Source of the DNA: Bacillota bacterium
GTDB lineage: Bacteria; Bacillota; Sulfobacillia; DUSP01; JBFMCS01
Assembly: GCA_040754315.1 (NCBI GenBank)
Contig: JBFMCS010000027.1
Location: 31,718-95,717, forward strand
Reading direction: 5' to 3'
DNA length: 64,000 nt
Shown here: positions 62,888-64,000 of the stretch, one piece after another
Layout: every line of letters starts with the position of its first letter
How positions within the stretch are numbered: the first letter of the stretch is position 1
The notes under the pieces: generated by a model
Seen by the model: only the letters and a program-made list of their open reading frames with translations
What the model was told of the DNA's origin: nothing
Database searches by the model: none
Translations under genes and position numbers: made by a program

Positions 62888-63796
62888 CTACTCCCAGGGG
62901 TCCCGCCCTGCCTCGTCCGCAGTCCGGTACATCTCCACGAGGTTCTCCACGGACACCTCTCCGTCCAGGAACCCCCCGGAGGATGCCAGGATGTAGCGGC
63001 CCCCCGGGGCTCCTGCCCTAATGGCATCCAGGGTATGCCTTCGTATCTCTTCCGGCGTCCCGGTGGCCAGCACATGAGTGGACACGTTTCCCATCAGTGT
63101 GATCTGCTTCCCGTAGTCTCGCTTGACTCCCGCCAGGCTCATGCCCGAGTCCGGGTCCAGGGAGTGGATCCCGTGAATACCCAGGGCCACGAGGTCTGGC
63201 AGAATGCCGTTGATGTTCCCGTCGGAGTGGAGCATCACTGGGAGTCCCTGGCGCTCCGCGGCCTCCAGCACCGGCCCGAGGTTGGGCAGGAAGAGCCTGC
63301 GGAGGTCTTCCGGGGATACGAAGGTACCATGGGCATAGGCCAGGTCATCCCCTATGAGGATGCCACTGGCCCCGGAGCGCGCGGCCATGGATACGACTTC
63401 AGCCTGGCCCAGGCACCAGTCCCTGGAGGCCCTTGCCAGGGACCCTGGGTCTTCCTTCATCCTGGTGAGGAACTCCTTCCATCCCACCGCCCACATGATG
63501 TCACTGAAGCATCCTCCCACCTGGGCGAAGACAAAGAAATCCGTGCCGGCGCTCCAGGCTTCGATCTCCTGGAACACCCCTGGGGAGACTGGTACGCCCG
63601 GTGCCGGGACACATGCCACGGCCACCAGGTCAAAACCGAGGGAAGCCAGGGCATCCCCTCGGGCCTCCCGGCCCACAGGGCCCTGGATTTCCAGGAGTCC
63701 CCGGACCAGGTCGTCTCCCAGCCAGAACTCACCCCTGGGGGGCCTGCCAGGCTTTGTGCCTTTGATGGCTGCCATCACCCTGTCCCTGGACTTCAC
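62888..63796 (-). CDS. Uroporphyrinogen decarboxylase-fold protein (corrinoid methyltransferase-like)
   Basis: 302 aa from GTG 63796 (AAGAGGGGGTGG upstream; frame open to 63832, ATG at 63820). The start VKSRDRVMAAIKGTKPGRPP and the segments ILIGDDLAYAHGTFVSPEDL, LPVMLHSDGNINGILPDLVA, GIHGIHSLDPDSGMSLAGVK and TLMGNVSTHVLATGTPEEI are those of the UroD/MtaA superfamily. The HSDGN motif replaces the HxC zinc motif of coenzyme M methyltransferases, which fits the corrinoid-linked or uncharacterised UroD-like branch found near mttB genes rather than heme synthesis. Substrate unknown. Confidence 0.78.
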   Translation of the reverse strand: MKSRDRVMAAIKGTKPGRPPRGEFWLGDDLVRGLLEIQGPVGREARGDALASLGFDLVAVACVPAPGVPVSPGVFQEIEAWSAGTDFFVFAQVGGCFSDIMWAVGWKEFLTRMKEDPGSLARASRDWCLGQAEVVSMAARSGASGILIGDDLAYAHGTFVSPEDLRRLFLPNLGPVLEAAERQGLPVMLHSDGNINGILPDLVALGIHGIHSLDPDSGMSLAGVKRDYGKQITLMGNVSTHVLATGTPEEIRRHTLDAIRAGAPGGRYILASSGGFLDGEVSVENLVEMYRTADEAGRDPWE

Positions 63797-64000
63797 TGTC
63801 TTCCACCCCCTCTTACCCATTCTCCGGCTCAAGACCTCGCACCTGGTTTACCAAACCTGCCTAAACCGCAAGCTTGGAAGGCCGCCTCTCTTCGGCCAAT
63901 TTTGACGCTTCATCCAGGATTGCTCCGAAAAGTCTTACATCCCGTCCACGCCCGTTTAGACTGTCCGTGAACCCACTCCGGCCAGTATGGATTCTTAACG

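Overview
The window is GC-rich and gene-dense. Its conserved genes point to an anaerobic, low-GC-lineage-type Gram-positive (Bacillota, Clostridia/Moorella-like). The evidence is ftsE-ftsX followed by an EnvC-like peptidase, a carboxy-terminal protease and a MinJ-like PDZ membrane protein, a CsaB-type S-layer anchoring enzyme, a DUF1054 (UPF0637) protein, the Stickland-type ornithine genes ortA/ortB/ord, and several non-pyrrolysine MttB-family methyltransferases with a corrinoid protein. Lineage is inferred from gene content only.

Layout. 1-0.6 kb: end of a YjiH-like membrane protein. 1.0-5.9 kb: a complete LivKHMGF ABC importer. 6.2-12.2 kb: a corrinoid methyltransferase region with an N-truncated mttB, a saccharopine-dehydrogenase-fold enzyme, a C-truncated mttB fused to a 5'-truncated M28 peptidase, an intact mttB and its corrinoid protein. 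12.2-14.2 kb: a decayed zone (ABC ATPase relic, wall-protein domain relic) with one intact transglutaminase-like membrane protein. 14.5-20.9 kb: a foreign island, the wreck of a type 3 BREX locus (HTH regulator, brxF, brxC/DUF6079, TrlF-type PHP-ATPase, Schlafen AlbA protein, pglX-like methylase), in which most genes carry frameshifts or truncations. Its right edge cuts an mttB gene. 20.9-29.9 kb (minus strand): mttB fragment, intact mttB behind a near-perfect sigma-54 promoter, a RocR/NtrC-type activator, then amidohydrolase, class III aminotransferase, glutamine-synthetase-like ligase and an APC permease. 30.2-32.8 kb: two M20 peptidases. 32.9-46.0 kb: housekeeping (secA, prfB with programmed frameshift, csaB-wecG fusion, split transketolase, ftsEX and the division/wall operon). 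46.0-49.8 kb: DUF1054, an amidohydrolase, a probably acquired SAM methyltransferase and a small membrane protein. 50.0-57.7 kb: uvrB-uvrA-uvrC and a cation-efflux protein. 57.7-60.5 kb: ortB-ortA-ord on the minus strand. 60.6-64.0 kb: an orphan pyruvate-kinase C-terminal-domain protein, a Phd-Uma2 fusion and a UroD-fold protein.

How it fits together. The importer, MttB/corrinoid pair, dehydrogenase, UroD-fold protein, gamma-glutamyl-ligase-like cluster and ornithine genes together suggest a fermentative or acetogenic cell that lives on methylated and other amines and amino acids. At least one branch is under sigma-54 control. The exact substrates cannot be read from the sequence. The most unusual parts are the BREX-3 relic that keeps long TrlF and AlbA frames, the repeated breakage of mttB copies, and the amine-ligase cluster next to a sigma-54-controlled mttB.
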